From NCBI GenBank assembly GCA_026419775.2, contig JAOPGA020001095.1, positions 1-64,000 on the forward strand: DNA of 64,000 nt, written 5' to 3'. This document shows positions 11,085 through 23,783 of this stretch, piece by piece. Made by a program: the position numbers and the translations under genes. Each line of letters opens with the position of its first letter. Position 1 is the stretch's first letter. The notes beneath the pieces are model-generated. The model was given only the letters and a program-made list of their open reading frames with translations, was not told the DNA's origin and did not search any database. The DNA is from Acrasis kona. Lineage: Eukaryota; Heterolobosea; Eutetramitea; Acrasida; Acrasidae.

Positions 11085-14000
11085 TCACGAAACAATTGTA
11101 TTAACATACATACTCACAATCTTTGATAACATTGATAAAGCTTCTCTAGATCCATTCTCAAACAATAACTTTAACAGCTGTTGATCATACGGAGATTGAC
11201 AATAAGTAAACACATCATAAGCATGTTCAATAACAGCAAACCTCACACTCTCATCATTATGTTTCAAACAAGAAATATACTTTTCGACAAAACGAACAGC
11301 ATGAGAAGAATTCTTGTCCAACAATTTTAAAAGAACAACAATACACACGGAAGAATATTTCGAACAATTCATCAAATTCAAAACATGACAAGAATAATAT
11401 TCTAATATTTTTTCGTCATCACAACCAGTCAACATTTGTAACAAGTCATCATCGTCATCATCGTCAACAACATGACCACGATTCACAACATTTTGTTGCT
11501 GCTTAAAATGTTTATTAACTTGATCCAACACATTTTGATTCTTTTTTACATAATTTGATGCATTCGAATGATCATAATTCAAAAAATTCAAAAAACGAAC
11601 AGCAAAAGAACGCAATTCAATGTGTTCAGGAGATACATAAGATCGATTAAGATCCGATTCCATGATTACATTTTTAATAAATTTCAAATACGCATCCAAC
11701 AAGATTTCATTTTCGAAATCACCAAGGTGATCGAATACAACTTTTCTAATCAAGATCAAGATGCCCAACACTTGTTGATACCGCTTCAACATTCCGGTGG
11801 ATATAATCTCGCTGGCACTTATGCTGTCGTGATATCCAGTGTCCAACACTGCAACAATGGTCTTCAAGTACCCATAAATTACCAATGGAAATTGTCGAGC
11901 ACATTTCCTCAACATTTCATATGCAAATTGACTCTTTTGTTTGTCTAATAGCGAATCATTGTTATTGATTTGTGAAGATGATGTCATTTTCAAAATCAAC
12001 GAATGTAGAAATTTATTCATTTGAGTAGGCAGTAACACCATGGTAGGTGCTTCGAACGAACTTGGTACCATGCTATACAAAAACTCTCCCAAATGTGAAT
12101 CCGGATCGATTCGAATCGAATTTTTCAAATTTGATTTTTGATGGAGCAAAGGATCAATTGCGTTTTTGGGCACTATGGAATCGACCAACATACAAAGAGC
12201 ATCTGCGTTCGTTTGTATGAATTGATTCAAATTTGATTGTGGTCGAATGCCATTCGAAATTAAATTCGTAACGAATGAATCGTTTACATTTACATTCTGA
12301 ACCATGCTCAACACGGTGCGAGATAAATCTACATTGTGATTGATCAATTTGACCAATTGAGATGCATCTCGATGATAGAGCGCTAACGAGCACAAATAGG
12401 GATCGTCGCGATGATCGATCGATTCTACCGCTGGATCATGTAAAGAAATCAAATCGGCAATGAGCGATCTATTTTTAGAATCTTGGAGATGGAACGAATC
12501 GAATGGGGGTAATTGATCCGATGATGAATTTGATTTGAACGAGAATGGAAGTGAATGATTCTCGAAATGTAATTCTTCATCTCGATCTAATTCTTGTAGA
12601 GACGATGACGATGGATCGTATAGACTAGAAATGTATAAAAATGAAGGATCACATTGAGACGGTAATTCGATTTTTAAATCTTGAATGCATGATTGAATCA
12701 TGAGCGTGATGTGAGGATTGGTCGAATGGTAATTTGATAAGGATCGAAATGGTTCGATCACATCATTTGGTGATCGTAACAAGAGGGAACGCAATTGATG
12801 AATGTGATTCGGATCACTTGTCGTATAACAAGATTTGATCAATTCCATTGGATCTAATTTGGGCAATTCCTCCAATGAGTTCACATCGTCCAAATCCATT
12901 TTTGAATTCGACTCTACATTTTGATTACTTGTAGAATCGTCATCATGATGATCAGATGCAATTTGATCGTTCAAAGATGCCAACAACACTGTCAGATCAG
13001 ATTCCGAAATCAAATCGGAATCGGATTGCAAGTGATGAATCACTTTATCAATTACAGAATGAGCAAATGCACCCAATCCAAATCCATTCTTGATTTTCAT
13101 CAATTGTGATTTATCAATAAAAGGTATGGCCATGGCAATCAGTCGATGATGATTGGTATACAAGTAACGAATGGCAACTGGCACGACGAACAATTCGACA
13201 TTAGATTTGACCACTTGATCAATCACATCGTTCATCATTTGATCGAATCCATTTTCGTCGCCTTCGTTCGGTAACGAAATGTACAAGCTTAGACCCTTGA
13301 TGAATAATTCGGGCATGATGAAAATTCGATCTCCAATCTTCACATCCAACATGGTATACAAATGCTTTTGATTGTTCAATATGCCTTGTATATTTTTCAA
13401 ATAATGAAAAGATTCACAAAAAATGCGTTGTGTTAATTTGAAAATGAATCGATTGAATAATTGTCGACTCAACAATTCTCTATTCATCAGTATGTTGCTC
13501 AATAAACTAGCAATGTCCAATGCATTACGTACGTATGCACTATACAAGAATTGAATCAACGAAGCCATGAACGGAATGTTCGTTTCCATTTCGCACAACC
13601 TTACAAAACTCTTCCAGATCACTTCCTTACATTGCGCCCAACAATTCAAATTGGGTAATTGTTCTAACCATTCGTACTTTTCGTGAGTCACTCCGAACGT
13701 GTTCTTGTTGTAGTCGTCTCCTAATGGATCGTATTGTTCCGTGGCGGTCAATAATTTACCTAATGCTTCTTGGCTCACTCTTCTGGTGTGATATTTATCG
13801 CTCGCCATTCTCTCTATTAAAAAATTGAAATCACCACCAGGGATTGATTCGATTCCGCATTGGAATCGAAAATGGATTCGTTCAATCTGCACGTGATTTT
13901 CTTCATGAGCGGTTGAATTGTGCACGTTGTCGATGCACACGAGCAGCAATTCGCTCAGGATGGGCACTGGTAAAATGTCCAATGTTGAAATTTCTCTCCT

Positions 14001-16440
14001 GATGATGTCGATCAACCAAATTAGAGATTGTTGAGGTCCCTCCTTGTTCATCAAATCCAACAAGAAATCTGGATTTCTACAATTGCGCAGAGCGTGACCC
14101 AATTTCAAATCGTGACTCACTTGTTGTAACGTGTTGATGACATCTGTGGGCGGTGATTTGTTCATGTTGTCGTAATCTCTCAACATGTAGTGACCGATCC
14201 AATGAGATGCATCTTGATCCGATTTGAACATTTCCAAATTCAATTCGTGCTCTCGAACCAATTGGACCATTTGAGAACAATAAGCATTCACGTGTTCTGA
14301 TTCGTGTTGGTGGTATTGATAATCTTCGAGCGCAAATTCCCATCGATTCTTGATCATGCACTCCATGATGGTCCTTAATGTGGGAATTCCAAATGCCAAA
14401 TGACCCATCACCGACGGATTGAAACTCACCAAAATGCAATTCGTGACGCAGGCTTGCCAAAATAAAGTACGATGACAAATGGTGCTGGGTGGTAATTTCA
14501 AATCGACATGATGATGATCAATCACACTTAATTGAAGTAATGCCCTGACCATGTTATCGTCGCATACTTGTATGAAACAATCCTTATTGGTTCGTAAGGT
14601 ACATTTACCAGCTCTATACACCACGTGGTACAAAATATCCAACGCGACGCTATTTTCGATCAAATTTTCCTTGAGCGATGCATAAATGATGTTGACCATG
14701 GTGGAGTGATGCACCGGTAATTCTTGAAACCAATAAACAAAACATTGTTTTTCTTGATCGGTAATTAATGTGTTTGGTAATGCATTATCGGTAGGTAATG
14801 GCAAATAGACCGTGTGTGATTTCAAAAATAAAAAGTGACCCATCAGCGCCGCATGAGATGCAGATGGTAGATTGGGAAGGTACTTTGATAACGTGTTGAC
14901 GCACCAATCGATGCAATCGGATTGGATCCTTGCCATGGTGAATCTGAATTCTTCGTCTCGTTCGTCTCCTGGAGTGAGCGATTGACTGTAGGCTACGCAT
15001 GCCAAGCAAACTAATTCGACTAGTCCATTAATCCACACATGTTTGATTTCCGACGGTTGATGTAACATTTGGTCGCGTGGCGATAATAATGCGTAACAAA
15101 GTTCGGCGACGTCAATGTCATTGATGGACTTGACCACCCTTCGAGCGAGTGATTTCATAATGTTGTTGTGTGGGTCCTTGTATGCATCCATGCTGGCCAT
15201 TTCTTGAAGTACGTATCCTAATCGACGATCTCTAAATGCTATCACTAGGTGTCAATACATGTATTAAAAATCACATACTTGGAATGGACTTGAACACTTG
15301 TTGGAACGTTTTGAAATTGTTGATGGGTCTATTGGTGACCGGTAATGTTTCATTGTGAAGAAAGTATTTGAGCGCATGGGGCGTGATGTGATTTTGATTG
15401 TTTTCGTTTCGCATGCATGCTTGTATGGCCTCTACGTATGCTTGTGCTTGTTGTGATTTGATCTTCATGTTTAAAATGTTTTGAAACGTTTCGCAGTCCA
15501 CAGCATTGGATTCCAAAGTGAATGGACATATTTTCAGGACCAATAAATCTCTTGCCATCTTCATGATGCTGGGACTGTTCAGCCATGACTCCAAATACTT
15601 TGTTGCGGTGATCCTTGCCACTGCCATGCCCGAACAAATGGTGCTGAGCAATTTGATAATGTTTTTGGTCGTCTCCACGTTGTTGGTCGCAACGTTTGCA
15701 GAGATGGTGTTGATTAAATGTTGCGATATTTGTTCGATTGAGTTTGGATCCGTAAAGTGTCCGCTTCCATTGTTAGATGATGATGTTTTTTTCTTTTCGT
15801 CTTGCTTGTTGGCATCTTCTTGGTCCACAAAGGCGGACATGATGCCCGAGACTAAATCTTTGGAAACTTCATGGTCCACCCATAATCTTTCTCCGATCGC
15901 ATCGTTAATGTATGCTTTGACTATTTCGGGAGGCCAATCTTGAACATTTTTGTAGATTGTATAAAGTATGGAGGAAGCTAACAAACAAAGCACGATGCAT
16001 TTTTTAGCAACAATGTTTGATGTGCTTGGCGATAGGAATAAAAATTGAACCAGTTTGGAAATGATTGCTTGCGATTCAAAAACTTGTGGGTTTGTTTTTG
16101 CAAGGTAGGCGAGACTTGTGTAATAGTATTTTTCAGTGTTTATGTTGTTGTTTTTTTGAAGTAGATATTCAAGAGAAGCAACAAATTAGATTTGTTTTTT
16201 GCTCAACGTCATTCTTCTGATCAAACTCAATGGTTGCGCGTACAACATCGTCTACTTCGTTGAGGATGGCGAGCGATGTGGTTTGTGCTTTGTTTATATT
16301 CCTGAGGTGCTGATGTCGCATTTATGGTGTTGGGTCGTACTCTGAACTTGTGTTGGACCAGATGGTGCACCCCTACCCAACGCGATGAAGTCTTGAGGCT
16401 TTGAGGGTGCATTCTTCACCTTCTTTCCACCTGGCTTCAT
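11085..16440 (-). CDS. INTS1: Integrator complex subunit 1
   Basis: Scaffold subunit of the Integrator complex, which cleaves snRNA and paused mRNA transcripts on RNA polymerase II (nucleus). About 1,755 aa. Exon 1 (16440-16341) encodes a short tail with QDFIALG, which matches the start of animal INTS1. Exon 2 runs 16287-15279 and exon 3 15244-11085, separated by a 34-base intron. Diagnostic segments are YLAKTNPQVF, then GERLWVD, then LKLPPSTICHRTLFWQA, LGHALRNCRNPDFLLDL and LDILPVPILSELLL. The rest is HEAT-like helices and acidic loops. Reading from exon 2 needs one base removed near 16183-16190, as no intron fits. The 53-base first intron is a best guess. The 3' end faces the RME-8-like gene, 38 bases away. 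Confidence 0.87.
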
Positions 16441-16500
16441 TGATGTCTGGTTGATCTTTTGTTTACAAAATAGAAGATTGAACTTATTTTTAACAAGAAA

Positions 16501-18633
16501 TCATTTATTGTGCTCCTTTTCTTTGCTTCTCTTTATCCATTCGTCGGATGGATCCAAATCTTCCAAATCTTCCTCATCTTTGGGACTTTCAACCTCTTCA
16601 TACTCTTCAGTCATTTCTTCTCTTTCCTTTCCACTAAGCATACTATCTAAAATACTAACTGTAGTTCTTGAGCTAAAAAGACCTTGAGGTGGGACGGATG
16701 GCTTTCCATATGGCGATGGTGATCCTTTTATAGATGAGGGGGATTTGGCAGAGGGTGAGGTAATTTTATCGTAATTAATGTCAATACCAAAGTCTGCTAG
16801 CGTTAGCGACTCCGATTCATCATCGTAATCTTCTTCCTCTTCATTATTAGATAAATTGAGCGAATTATTCTTCGAGTTATATGGTCTTTGGAGACTTTTA
16901 ATAACTTCACCTGTTCGATTATTAAATTTGAATTCAATAGGCACGGTCTGCTTGTTCTTCCAATTCTCTCCTGTTACAAATACACCTTTATCTTTGTTAA
17001 GCTTTCTATCTCTAGCTTGAGCATGTCTCATGACAAATTCGTCTACTCCAACAGGTTCTTTTTCTGGAGAAAATACTGGCTTCTTCAGTCTGTTAATATC
17101 TGGACTAAAAGTACATCCCTTTAGCTCGTTTTTTTCAATCGTCCTTCTCTCACGGGAGATTTTAACTTTTCTCTTCTCGTCCCACTTCTTAGATCTTTCG
17201 TGGAAGTTTTTAACGTTGTATTCTGTAGTTTTGGACTTTGACGAGGAGCTATTTGGAGAAAAGGTGCAGTTTTGCATTTCTTTTTCTTGAGCAGCTTTCC
17301 TCATGTTGTTTATTCTCTCTTGACTTCTCTCGTATAAACTCATCATATGATTGTACCGATATCCATATGTTCCATTTGAGTATTTATTTTTCTCATGTTC
17401 AATTTCAAGAGATTTTGCATTCAACGATGGTTTAAAAGTGTATTGCTCTAGCTCAGGTGATTCTTTGGACTTTCTATAAAAAAGTCTATCAACAGACGTT
17501 GTAGATAGCTTGGATGCAATTTCTTGAGAAAGCTCATTGATTCGGGGAGTAAACAATATTGATTGTTCTTCTTTGACTTGTTGCTCTATTCTTTCCTGTT
17601 GGTTCTTTCTCTGTTCCTCGCTTCTTTGGAACAGGTCACCCTCTCTCTTTGTAGGTGAGGTAATTTGTTGAGCTTGATGTTTAGGACTCGAAAGTGCCTG
17701 TTCCGTTTTTTGCTCTTCGTAGTCGCCTTGACGTAGCCTCTCATTCTCCTTGTTTCTCAATAAATGAGCCTCCCTAATAGTTAGCGGAGGAATGTATGAT
17801 GCTGGGCGCTCAACTCTTTTAGGAGAGTATTGCTCCTCGAGTTTTCTCTGCTCCAAATATTGTTGGTATTCTGGGTCATTCTTCTGTCTTTCTTTGATTC
17901 TGCTAACCAACTTCAAAGTACGAGGATTCAACTTTGGTGCAAAAGGCTCTTCATTTACCTCTTCTTCATAAGTTGTCGATGGTGAGGAGATTGATACAGA
18001 ATTAACTTCTGAAGATGACTCGTCCTTCTACTTGTGTTACTACTTCAATTCAATTTCACCTTCTTACCCAGAGTGTACCACCCTCTTGAGGTTTAGTAGC
18101 TGGTTTTGATTGGAGGTACGCGTCATCGTCTTCCTCCTTTTCCTCCTCCTCTTCTTCTTCCATCCTTCTATTATGCTGTGCAATCTCCAACCTGAATTGG
18201 TTCAACCTTTGATTCTTTTCTTCTTCTAGTTTATTAACATCAACATCTTCTGATTTGTATTCAATCTGAAATTATTTAAATAACCTAAGCTCCACTAAAC
18301 ACTTACTTCATAATCGCTTAAAACCTCCTTCTTAATTCTCTCCATGTTGTTCTCATATCTTCGACTATAACCCAATAAATGTTCATAGACCGGTTGCGGG
18401 GCATCACCTCTAACAATTTTGGTTCTAACCACGCTTGTGTCATATAATGGAGATGATATATGTTCTAAATCAGAGGAGAGATGTTTGAAGCTTGTTGAGC
18501 TGACTGTATCAGATGCAATCCTCTTTAGCAAGGCACTCTCGAAAGCATTAAAGCTGTCTTGTACATCTGGACTAAAATTATTAGAAGAAACGATGAGCAT
18601 TGAAGCTTGCCTTAGAGGAGAGCTAGTTGACAT
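16501..18633 (-). CDS. Coiled, CTFSP-repeat protein of unknown function
   Basis: 683 aa from three exons (18633-18307, 18265-18068, 18027-16501) with introns of 41 and 40 bases, all joined in phase 0. It is highly charged and rich in Glu, Lys, Arg and Gln, with long predicted helices. A short motif recurs: ILFTPRINEL, YTFKPSLN, CTFSPNSS, CTFSPDINRL. Spaced aromatic-x-P motifs like this are seen in several cytoskeletal or basal-body proteins of flagellates, which suggests a repeated docking peptide (inference). An acidic stretch (EEEEEEEKEEDDD) sits near residue 150, and an acidic/SP-rich tail (SPSAKSPSSIKGSPSP) could be phosphorylated. No enzyme domain seen. Confidence 0.75.
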
Positions 18634-18801
18634 TGTGTCAGTTACAAATGGAAATTGTACAAGGTCAACTATCGCAGTACATTACTTGTGTGATTTGTGT
18701 CACTCAAATATGATTTGAATTAAATTATTCAAAGAGTTACTATTAATAAGATTTGGGACAGTTATAGTTGTTTTGTCATGGTTCTATTTCGAAGTTGACC
18801 T

Positions 18802-20597
18802 ATGTTTTGTGTTCACGTAGAAGTTGATCCTGATATACTAACGCAACTGAAAAGGAACATTAATATGGTCGATCCATATCAAACAAGAAAGAGTTTATTA
18901 AATGGGGAAAAACAAAAAGGATCCATTGATGACGAAGAAATAAGTTACGACGTTAAAATGTTGAACGAAGATGAATCAATGTTTTTTTCAATAGGCAATC
19001 CGGCAGTCGAAATACATACTGGTTATATACATTTGTACAGAGAGTCACATGCAGATTTAAGTCGCACTGACGATAATGGACTACCACAACAGAGAGGACA
19101 GATGATCTGTGTGTTGGCAATTCCTTCTTTTCTATCAATATCATCATTTGTATCATTCATTAGTTGTTTTAAAAATAGAGTATGTTCATCATCAAACAAA
19201 CGTTAACGCAAATAGTTGAACATTATTCGTATACTAAGGGATCAATCTCCAAACAAGTACATGGCGCTCCTCTACTTTAGCGATCAAAAATCAGCAGATA
19301 GCTTCTACAAGCAATATAACGGAAAACCATTCAATTCCTTTGATCCAGAAGATTGCAAACTGGCATTCGTATCGAGTGTTGAAATCACTTCAAAAGATGA
19401 TCAATTTAACCAAACGTTTCTTCCTTATGCGTTCGTTTACATTCTTCCATCTTCTCTCACGTTATAATAGAAACGGACTGAGTGCTCTACATGATTCATT
19501 AAAAGAAAACGAAAGCACAAGCTCATCCACCACACCATTCTCCCATAAAAATGCAAGTAAATGATTTTTACATTTTTCTAACGCGTAGTAGAATGAAATT
19601 CCAACGTGTCCTGTCTGTCTAGAGAGATTAGATTACGAACACTCTGGCATCATTGCAACATTATGCAACCACAGCTTTCATTCCGATTGTTTCACAAAAT
19701 GGGGAGATGGAACATGTCCAGTCTGTAGATTCTCAATAAGCGACACAAGCGTCACTTGCGGAGTGTGCGACACCAACGACAACTTATGGATATGCTTAAC
19801 GTGTGGAAACGTAGGATGTGGACGTTACGCCAACGCACATGCCAGAATGCACTTTGAAATGACACAACATACCTATTCGATGGAAATCGAATCACAAAGG
19901 GTGTGGGATTATTCAGGAGATGGATACGTACATCGATTAGTTGCCAACAAGGCCGATGGTAAATTAGTAGAGGTGGCGAATCCAGGAGAGAAGGGAATGG
20001 ACGAGTTGGCAGAAGCAAGATACAATTCAAAACTAGACATGGTGGCGATGGAATACAATGAATTATTGACGCAACAATTATCGAGCCAACGCATGTTTTT
20101 CGAAGCAAGAATCGGAGAAATTGAAAAGGAGAAGGAATCACAGATTGAAAACTTATTGGCCGAATTGGTTAGTTTTAGAGCGGAGAGACAAAAAATGCAC
20201 AACAAGATGGAGAAGAATCAAAATCAAATCAAAAAGCAAAGCGAGGAAGCTACATTTTGGAAACAATTAAACACTACATTGATCGAAAATCAAAAACAGG
20301 TAAATTGTTTATTTTTGTGTGATTCTCATTATATAGTTTAAAGCTAGAATTGAAAATATGGAAAAACAATTCGAGTTGAAATTATCGCACAAGGATTCAA
20401 TTATTAATGAGCTGAAAGATGAGATTAAAGACTTGTATATGCACCTGGAAACAAAGAGCAAGATTGATTCGAATCCAGAGATTGAAGGCGGCAGTTTGGT
20501 ACTGGTGACGCAACCCAATCACAACCAGTCACATCAGCAGGAGTCTGTGAGTTCTCCCATCAAGGGTCCAAAGAAGAAGGTTGGCAGGAAGAAGTAA
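18802..20597 (+). CDS. BRAP: BRAP/ETP1-type RING E3 ubiquitin ligase
   Basis: Homologue of BRCA1-associated protein (IMP; yeast Etp1), a cytoplasmic E3 that modulates Ras-MAPK signalling. Exons 18802-19179, 19216-19417 (approx.), 19462-19552 (approx.), 19592-20299 and 20337-20597. In order: BRAP2 RRM-like domain (FFSIGNPAVEIHTGYIHLY; IIRILRDQSPNKYMALL), RING-H2 (CPVCLERL...CNHSFHSDC...CPVC), UBP-type zinc finger (WICLTCGNVGCGRYANAHA; HTYSMEIES) and a C-terminal coiled coil. The third intron (19553-19591, 39 bases) appears to be GC-AG, with donor GCAAGT; using the GT four bases on puts a stop in frame. A short extra 5' exon starting at 18778 is possible. Confidence 0.88.
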
Positions 20598-20673
20598 ATG
20601 TGACTTGCAAAAATGTAATGTATTCCCAATATAAAGTCAATCTGTATTTATTATACAACATGGTTCGTTTTCA

Positions 20674-22236
20674 TCAAACTTGTGGTCCGAACATTTCTCT
20701 CATCTCCGCATCACTAAAGGTTGGTGGCATGTCACAAAGTATGGATTGATTTGCGCTTTCGCTCACCGCACTAATAAAGGGTACAAATGATGCATTCGGC
20801 ACGACCTGCTCAAATCGTTTAGGTGTTGTATCGCCATCCTCAAGCATTTCTGTCCTTATTAGAGTTGTGCTTGAATCCAACGGAGCGATCGTGGTGATCG
20901 TCTGTGTGACTGTGGTCAAAGTTCCATCTCTCAGACTCCTGTATCCTTGTTTTGCCAAATTGACTGAGAAAAAGTTCTCAACTTTTGTAATCAATTCTCT
21001 ACCAGCAATTTCAGGGTCGGATGATCCTATCTGTTTTCCAAGTCTGGATATGTGTGGAAATAAAATAGAAGCATCGTCAAAGTTATGATGCTTAGTTCCT
21101 TTTATCTCTTCGTCGTTTACCTTCTCACCACAAAGATCGGACAAGTACTTCATTCGGTTAATGTTCTTCTCCCACTGCCACTCGTCGCTATTGAGGAACA
21201 GCATGGGACTTGGGTGTTTGCGGAACCTTTGGATTCGTGTGCGGAACTTTTCAAACTTTTCATTATATCCGTTCAAATCAAACTCCTCGACGGGAGCCAT
21301 AGGAAACAAGTAAGAGTCAAGAGCGCAGCAACATTTCAAAGTTAAAACATCTGTTCTTGTTTGATCCAGGAACAACATGGAGGAAATGGCTGTGGCACCA
21401 CCAAACGAGTGACCCATTATACCAATCTTATCCAAGTTCATGTGACCGCTGGGCGGGAACTCGGAAGGCTTGGGCTCGAGTTCCAAAAATTGTAATTTAC
21501 ATAGTACGGACTTGATGTTCCTGACTCTTATCTTTAACTGGTGATTTCTATACGTATAACTGTCTTCATGTTCCGCTAGATCGCTGAAACTTAGTCTCTT
21601 TCCATCTGGTCCAATCTTCTTCTTGACTAGTTCGTCTTGCTGTCTTATTTGATCGGTTGAGTAGAAATCACTTCTGTAGGCGTCAAAATCTAAGTGGTCT
21701 CCTGTAGGGTAGAGTACAGCCAAACTACTACCATCTGTGTGATAAGGTGCAATTACAACGTATCCATTGGATGCCATGTTCTCACAAATGTATGTGTAGT
21801 GTTCAGGGACACCGTACAAGCCGTGACTAAAGATGATTACTGGGTAACTGTCGCGTTGAGAGCTAATTGGAATGTAGGGGGCATGTGCACCAGGTTTTTG
21901 TTCATAATGCTTGCGGTGAAGAAGACTAATTGCCGTTCGTCTGTGCTGTACGTGCTTATTTGTAGTGTAGGAGTTCGTCCTCGCGTTCATTATGTGGGTC
22001 TTCACAACAACCTTCGGCATGGGTTTCAAAATGTTCCACATGTAAGGAAACATCTCTTTGGGCATATATCTACTCTTTTTTACGTCCTTGTGCAACTTAT
22101 CTGCATCTATCGGATACCATATTTTGACAAGCAAGCCGTTGGGGGCTGCCTTTTTATCATCAATGTCAGTTGTCCAATGCACTGTCTCGGTCGCAGTGAC
22201 ATAGGGACCTGTAGGTGGGGGTATTGTTTTTGTCAT
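20674..22236 (-). CDS. Platelet-activating-factor acetylhydrolase (PAF-AH II type)
   Basis: 520-aa single-exon alpha/beta hydrolase. PAF-AH enzymes cleave the sn-2 acetyl or short oxidised acyl chain of phospholipids. Family landmarks in order are PVIIFSHGLYG (oxyanion side), the nucleophile elbow GHSFGG (Ser near residue 276), CALDSYLFP (Asp) and TKHHNFDD (His). There is no signal peptide, so it is more like the intracellular PAFAH2 than the plasma enzyme. An extra C-terminal tail of about 80 residues, rich in Thr, has no recognised domain. It ends 76 bases from the BRAP stop, tail to tail. Confidence 0.88.
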   Translation of the reverse strand: MTKTIPPPTGPYVTATETVHWTTDIDDKKAAPNGLLVKIWYPIDADKLHKDVKKSRYMPKEMFPYMWNILKPMPKVVVKTHIMNARTNSYTTNKHVQHRRTAISLLHRKHYEQKPGAHAPYIPISSQRDSYPVIIFSHGLYGVPEHYTYICENMASNGYVVIAPYHTDGSSLAVLYPTGDHLDFDAYRSDFYSTDQIRQQDELVKKKIGPDGKRLSFSDLAEHEDSYTYRNHQLKIRVRNIKSVLCKLQFLELEPKPSEFPPSGHMNLDKIGIMGHSFGGATAISSMLFLDQTRTDVLTLKCCCALDSYLFPMAPVEEFDLNGYNEKFEKFRTRIQRFRKHPSPMLFLNSDEWQWEKNINRMKYLSDLCGEKVNDEEIKGTKHHNFDDASILFPHISRLGKQIGSSDPEIAGRELITKVENFFSVNLAKQGYRSLRDGTLTTVTQTITTIAPLDSSTTLIRTEMLEDGDTTPKRFEQVVPNASFVPFISAVSESANQSILCDMPPTFSDAEMREMFGPQV

Positions 22237-22338
22237 GGTTTGTTTCCCAAGCGCGGCGGGGGCGTCTATTAATATAAGCGGGGCTTTGTCCGAATGTTTT
22301 ATTTAGAACAAACAAATTTCCTTGTAATAAACTATTTT

Positions 22339-23461
22339 TTATGAGATACTTTTTCTTGTTTTTTTTACAGGCGAATAATCTGAATCGTCATCATCGTCGC
22401 TTACATTAGATGTTGACTTCCTCTTCTTTGTTGGTGTCTTGACTCCCGGATCTATCTTCTTCCTTCTTCTCTTTGGGAGCTTTTCTTCTGGAACTAAATC
22501 TTCGATATCCTCTTCTTCCTCCTCCTTCAATTTTTTTTCTTTTTTAACAGATTTCTTTTTAGTTTTCTTCTCCTTGACGTTATTTTCATAGTATGGACAT
22601 AACTTTTCTACTTTTGAAAGCGAACAACGATTACATTTGGGTCCTATAGGAGAACAAACAGTTTGACCGAAGCCTACTAGTAGATAATTGACCCGATCCC
22701 ATTCATCTTTTGGAAGGAATTCTTGGAGTGCTATTCTGGTCTGCTCTGCTACTTTTGTGTGCACCCATTCCAACCTATTAGATATCCGATGTACATGTGT
22801 ATCTACGCCAATCCCTACAACTTCCTTCCAACCTGGCATTAATTAAATAATAAAAATGATGAAAATTACCACAAGACATTGTCAGATAGGCCATTTTCGG
22901 GCCTACACCTGGCAGCTTCATGATTTCTTTAACATCTTTTGGGACGTCACCATTATAAATGTCTTTTAACATTTTGGTAGCTTTTAAAATGTAGACGGCT
23001 TTGCGCTTTGAAATGTAAACGATCAATAATCAATTTCGAAATACTTTATAAAAACTTGCAGGGTATATCAACTTCTCGAGAGTATCTGTTGATGTCTCCA
23101 AAATTTGATCAATTGTACAACCGTGTTGTTTAAGCTTAGCCATTGCAGCAGCAGTAACTTGATCTTTTGTTTGTGAACTCAACATGAGTGAGATTAGAGT
23201 CTGATATCTATATATTTTTTGCTGCTGCTCAATCTCCTCAGGTGTACTACCCTCAACTTTTGCAGCATTTTCTTGACACCCCATTGTATCTACGGGTGCA
23301 TTGTAACCAGGTCCATCTGGATTTTCACGCATTTCTCGTATAAGAGAGTATTGCTTTTGAAAAGTACTTTGTTTAATGTTCACTTCAATTTTTTCACTTA
23401 TGATCTCATTTTCATTGATCTCCTGCTTGACAATATCTGGTTCGCTTTTCACTTCAGCCAT
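22339..23461 (-). CDS. NTH1: Endonuclease III homologue (DNA glycosylase/AP lyase)
   Basis: Base-excision repair glycosylase that removes oxidised pyrimidines and nicks the abasic site. Exons 23461-23045, 23005-22870 and 22832-22339; introns 39 and 37 bases. Catalytic parts are visible: [10 protein letters not shown], the helix-hairpin-helix [11 protein letters not shown] with the Schiff-base Lys, GVDTHVHRI with the catalytic Asp, and an iron-sulfur cluster loop C-x6-C-x2-C followed by a fourth Cys eight residues on (five is usual). A basic C-terminal tail of about 75 residues (PKRRRKK, PTKKRKS) is probably a nuclear signal and DNA-contact tail. Start chosen at MAEVKSEP; an ATG 17 codons upstream would add a hydrophobic leader, possibly mitochondrial. 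Confidence 0.9.
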
Positions 23462-23783
23462 GTTTGAACTTGAAATTATTGTAAAGTAGAGACAACCCGC
23501 TATTAGTTTCATGTCTCTCACATTGACATGCAAATCTATTTATGAAAATGCGAATGATCTTAATTTGTGGCGAATTATGGCGAGGTTTAATCACATTTGT
23601 TCTAGTATTTGGATTGCATTGAACTTGTGCACGATAGGATATAACTTTGTGCATTCATTGCTTTGGCTTTGAAATAGGATCTATTCTAATAGGGGAAATT
23701 TTCGGTGTTGGTCCTGTTCTCCAGTCTAATAATATTATTACAAAAAACAATATTCTAATAGGAAGTTGACTACAATTAACACA

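Noticed and set aside
15506-15943. 145-codon plus-strand frame
   Set aside because: Shadow of INTS1 exon 2 on the other strand; the minus reading has clear INTS1 motifs.
18778-18824. Extra first exon for BRAP (ATG at 18779 with a 27-base intron)
   Set aside because: Possible in frame but the intron would be shorter than any confirmed here; ATG 18802 is kept.
21694-22272. 192-codon plus-strand frame
   Set aside because: Antisense to the PAF-acetylhydrolase, whose catalytic motifs are on the minus strand.
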